DNA of 7,329 bases from Hyphomicrobiales bacterium. GTDB taxonomy: Bacteria > Pseudomonadota > Alphaproteobacteria > Rhizobiales > UBA4765. Location of the stretch: positions 1-7,329 of the forward strand of contig JAIYEB010000351.1 in NCBI GenBank assembly GCA_027487195.1. Direction: 5' to 3'. The translations under genes and the position numbers were made by a program. Below the pieces are notes generated by a model that had not been told where the DNA came from, searched no databases, and worked only from the letters and a program-made list of their open reading frames with translations. Of the stretch, positions 6,580 to 7,329 are shown in pieces; the first letter of the stretch is position 1, and every line of letters begins with the position of its first letter.

Positions 6580-6752
6580 GCGGTCCGTTGGCTCGGGCCG
6601 ATCTCCACCCCATTCACGACCCCTTTATCGCGACGAGATGGTCTATTAAGCAACCAATAGCCGGCATTTTAATGCAAGGGCATCCGTTATCTGGTCTATG
6701 CGCGCTCTCCCGTAAGCACGAACCCGGTATGGGGCAAAAACAGGCCTTAAAA

Positions 6753-6770
6753 CGTCCAATCGAATTGACA
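6753..6770. promoter_or_regulatory. Candidate PpsR operator overlapping the bchF -35
   Basis: CGT-N12-ACA differs from the PpsR consensus at one of six defining bases. The right half is TTGACA and the left half CGTCCA, so the extended palindrome (TGTCAA...TTGACA) matches in ten of twelve positions. The right half doubles as a perfect sigma-70 -35 hexamer, as expected for a repressor that excludes RNA polymerase. Confidence 0.45.
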
Positions 6771-6794
6771 GTTTCACGCTCGCGTCCCTAGCTT
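6765..6794 (+). promoter_or_regulatory. Candidate bchF promoter
   Basis: A perfect -35 hexamer TTGACA (6765-6770) is followed after 18 nt by TAGCTT (6789-6794), a weak -10. Transcription would begin near 6801 and leave a leader of about 75 nt before bchF. A strong -35 with a poor -10, overlapped by a PpsR site, suits a repressed gene that may also need activation. Confidence 0.4.
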
Positions 6795-6815
6795 GAGCGT
6801 GCTGGAAACCGACTA

Positions 6816-6833
6816 TGTCGCTCTGAGACGACA
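6816..6833. promoter_or_regulatory. Candidate PpsR operator in the bchF leader
   Basis: This is an exact TGT-N12-ACA match whose half-sites are perfect for five bases (TGTCG...CGACA). It lies 63 bp, six helical turns, downstream of the site over the -35 element, so both would face the same side of the DNA. Paired sites and cooperative binding are known for CrtJ/PpsR. Confidence 0.55.
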
Positions 6834-6874
6834 GTTTGGGCCGGCTGGGAATGGCAAGACGCCGGGGAGACCCA

Positions 6875-7329
6875 ATGACGGATGTGTCGGCACGAGGACA
6901 GGCCACTGCGGGAGGCGAGCGCAACGGCGCTGGCGTATCGCATGTCAGCCGCGCTCGCCCGCTCTATACTCCGGAAGAACGGATCCGCCGCGACACCTCG
7001 GTCTGGACGCTGGTGCAGGGCATTCTCGCCCCGGTGCAGTTCCTGGTTTTCCTGGTCTCGCTTGGCCTCGTGCTCAGAACGCTCGTTACGGGCGATGGCT
7101 ATGCCGTCGCCACGGCCTCCATCGTCGTCAAGACGCTGGTTCTCTACACGATCATGATCACCGGCTCGATCTGGGAGAAGGTCGTGTTCGATGCCTGGCT
7201 GTTTGCGCCAGCCTTCTTCTGGGAGGACGTGGTCAGCATGCTCGTGCTGGCGCTGCATACAGCCTACCTGGTCGCTCTCCTTACAGACGCGCTTGGCGCG
7301 AGCGAACTGCTTTGGCTCGCGCTCGCAGC
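6875..7329 (+). CDS. bchF: 2-vinyl bacteriochlorophyllide hydratase BchF (partial, C-terminal end beyond window)
   Basis: BchF hydrates the C3 vinyl group of (bacterio)chlorophyllide a to 3-hydroxyethyl, a step toward bacteriochlorophyll a, and is a membrane protein. The 151 visible codons cover almost the whole protein, which is usually about 160-170 residues. The family's hallmark stretches are clear: LYTPEERIRRDTSVWTLVQG (30-49), LAPVQFLVFLVS (51-62), ATASIVVKTLVLYTIMITG (79-97), SIWEKVVF (98-105) and FAPAFFWEDVVSMLVLALHT (110-129). The ATG at 6875 is preferred because GGGGAGA (6864-6870) lies 4 nt before it. An in-frame ATG at 6851 would add eight residues but has a poorer site. In related phototrophs bchF leads a bchFNBHLM-puh operon; downstream genes would lie past the right edge. 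The PpsR-like sites upstream suggest repression by the neighbouring ppsR product. Confidence 0.96.
   Translation, partial: MTDVSARGQATAGGERNGAGVSHVSRARPLYTPEERIRRDTSVWTLVQGILAPVQFLVFLVSLGLVLRTLVTGDGYAVATASIVVKTLVLYTIMITGSIWEKVVFDAWLFAPAFFWEDVVSMLVLALHTAYLVALLTDALGASELLWLALA
6883..6900. promoter_or_regulatory. Possible extra TGT-N12-ACA site inside the start of bchF
   Basis: An exact TGT-N12-ACA match falls on codons 3-9 of bchF. Its half-sites (TGTGT and GGACA) are poorly symmetric beyond the core, so it may be chance. It lies 67 bp downstream of the previous site. Confidence 0.2.

Larger units (their letters stand above)
6529..6874. other. Divergent ppaA-bchF control region (346 bp)
   Basis: I see no credible gene here. 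The region is less GC-rich than its flanks, especially at about 6640-6680 and 6735-6775. It holds PpsR-type operators near both genes, a candidate bchF promoter, and an 8-bp inverted repeat in the ppaA leader, each listed separately. A small palindrome GCATTTTAATGC lies at 6664-6675. For ppaA, the best promoter I can offer on the minus strand is TTGCTT, 18 nt, GATAAA (the latter at 6629-6624), which is weak on its -35 side. Confidence 0.8.

Noticed and set aside
6664..6675. GCATTTTAATGC palindrome as an operator or terminator.
   Set aside because: It has only 5-bp arms in an AT-rich stretch, without a T-run or a known consensus.
6528..6791. An 87-codon plus-strand open frame across the ppaA-bchF gap.
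   Set aside because: It begins with TTG at the ppaA start codon, has no ribosome-binding site or recognisable protein features, and covers the operator and -35 sequences.
6861..6872. GCCGGGGAGACC just before bchF resembles the B12 box (GCCnGGAGACC) of cobalamin riboswitches, and GGAAACCG occurs upstream at about 6804-6811.
   Set aside because: There is one extra G, the other conserved blocks (such as the GCAACTGTAA-like core and GCCACTG in the right order) are absent, and the leader is too short. The stretch is explained by the bchF ribosome-binding site. A covariance-model search would settle it.

Overview
The window looks like chromosomal DNA of an anoxygenic phototrophic alphaproteobacterium. 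It is GC-rich throughout. Its right half carries ppsR-ppaA divergent from bchF, an arrangement characteristic of the photosynthesis gene clusters of purple and aerobic anoxygenic phototrophic Alphaproteobacteria. I cannot fix the genus from the sequence alone.

Left half (1-3975): genes for corrinoid uptake and late assembly. On the minus strand are a FecCD/BtuC-type permease and, overlapping it by 4 nt (ATGA), a BtuD/FecE-type ATPase that runs off the left edge. Divergent from these across a 66-bp gap is a plus-strand run: a TauE/SafE-family membrane transporter, a BtuF-type periplasmic binding protein, and cbiB (cobD), which overlaps the binding-protein gene by 4 nt (ATGA). The importer is therefore split over two divergent transcripts. 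Its corrinoid specificity is inferred mainly from the coupling to cbiB.

Right half (4002-7329): regulation of photosynthesis genes and the start of the bacteriochlorophyll operon. ppsR (the CrtJ/PpsR repressor: N-terminal PAS-like domain, Q-linker, two PAS domains, Fis-type helix-turn-helix) lies downstream of ppaA (aerR, a cobalamin-binding antirepressor/photoreceptor) on the minus strand. bchF (2-vinyl bacteriochlorophyllide hydratase) starts divergently after a 346-bp gap and is cut by the right edge. The gap holds exact or near matches to the PpsR operator TGT-N12-ACA: one at the ppaA start codon, one over a likely bchF -35 element, and one 63 bp further downstream.

Taken together, corrinoid supply genes sit directly beside a B12-dependent regulator pair and the bacteriochlorophyll promoter it should control. 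Points worth a second look are: no cysteine in the C-terminal half of PpsR, including the helix-turn-helix, where family members carry a redox cysteine; a second well-placed start inside ppaA that would give long and short isoforms; an 8-bp inverted repeat in the ppaA leader; and a TauE/SafE transporter inside the corrinoid block. No tRNA, rRNA, CRISPR, insertion sequence or convincing terminator was seen.
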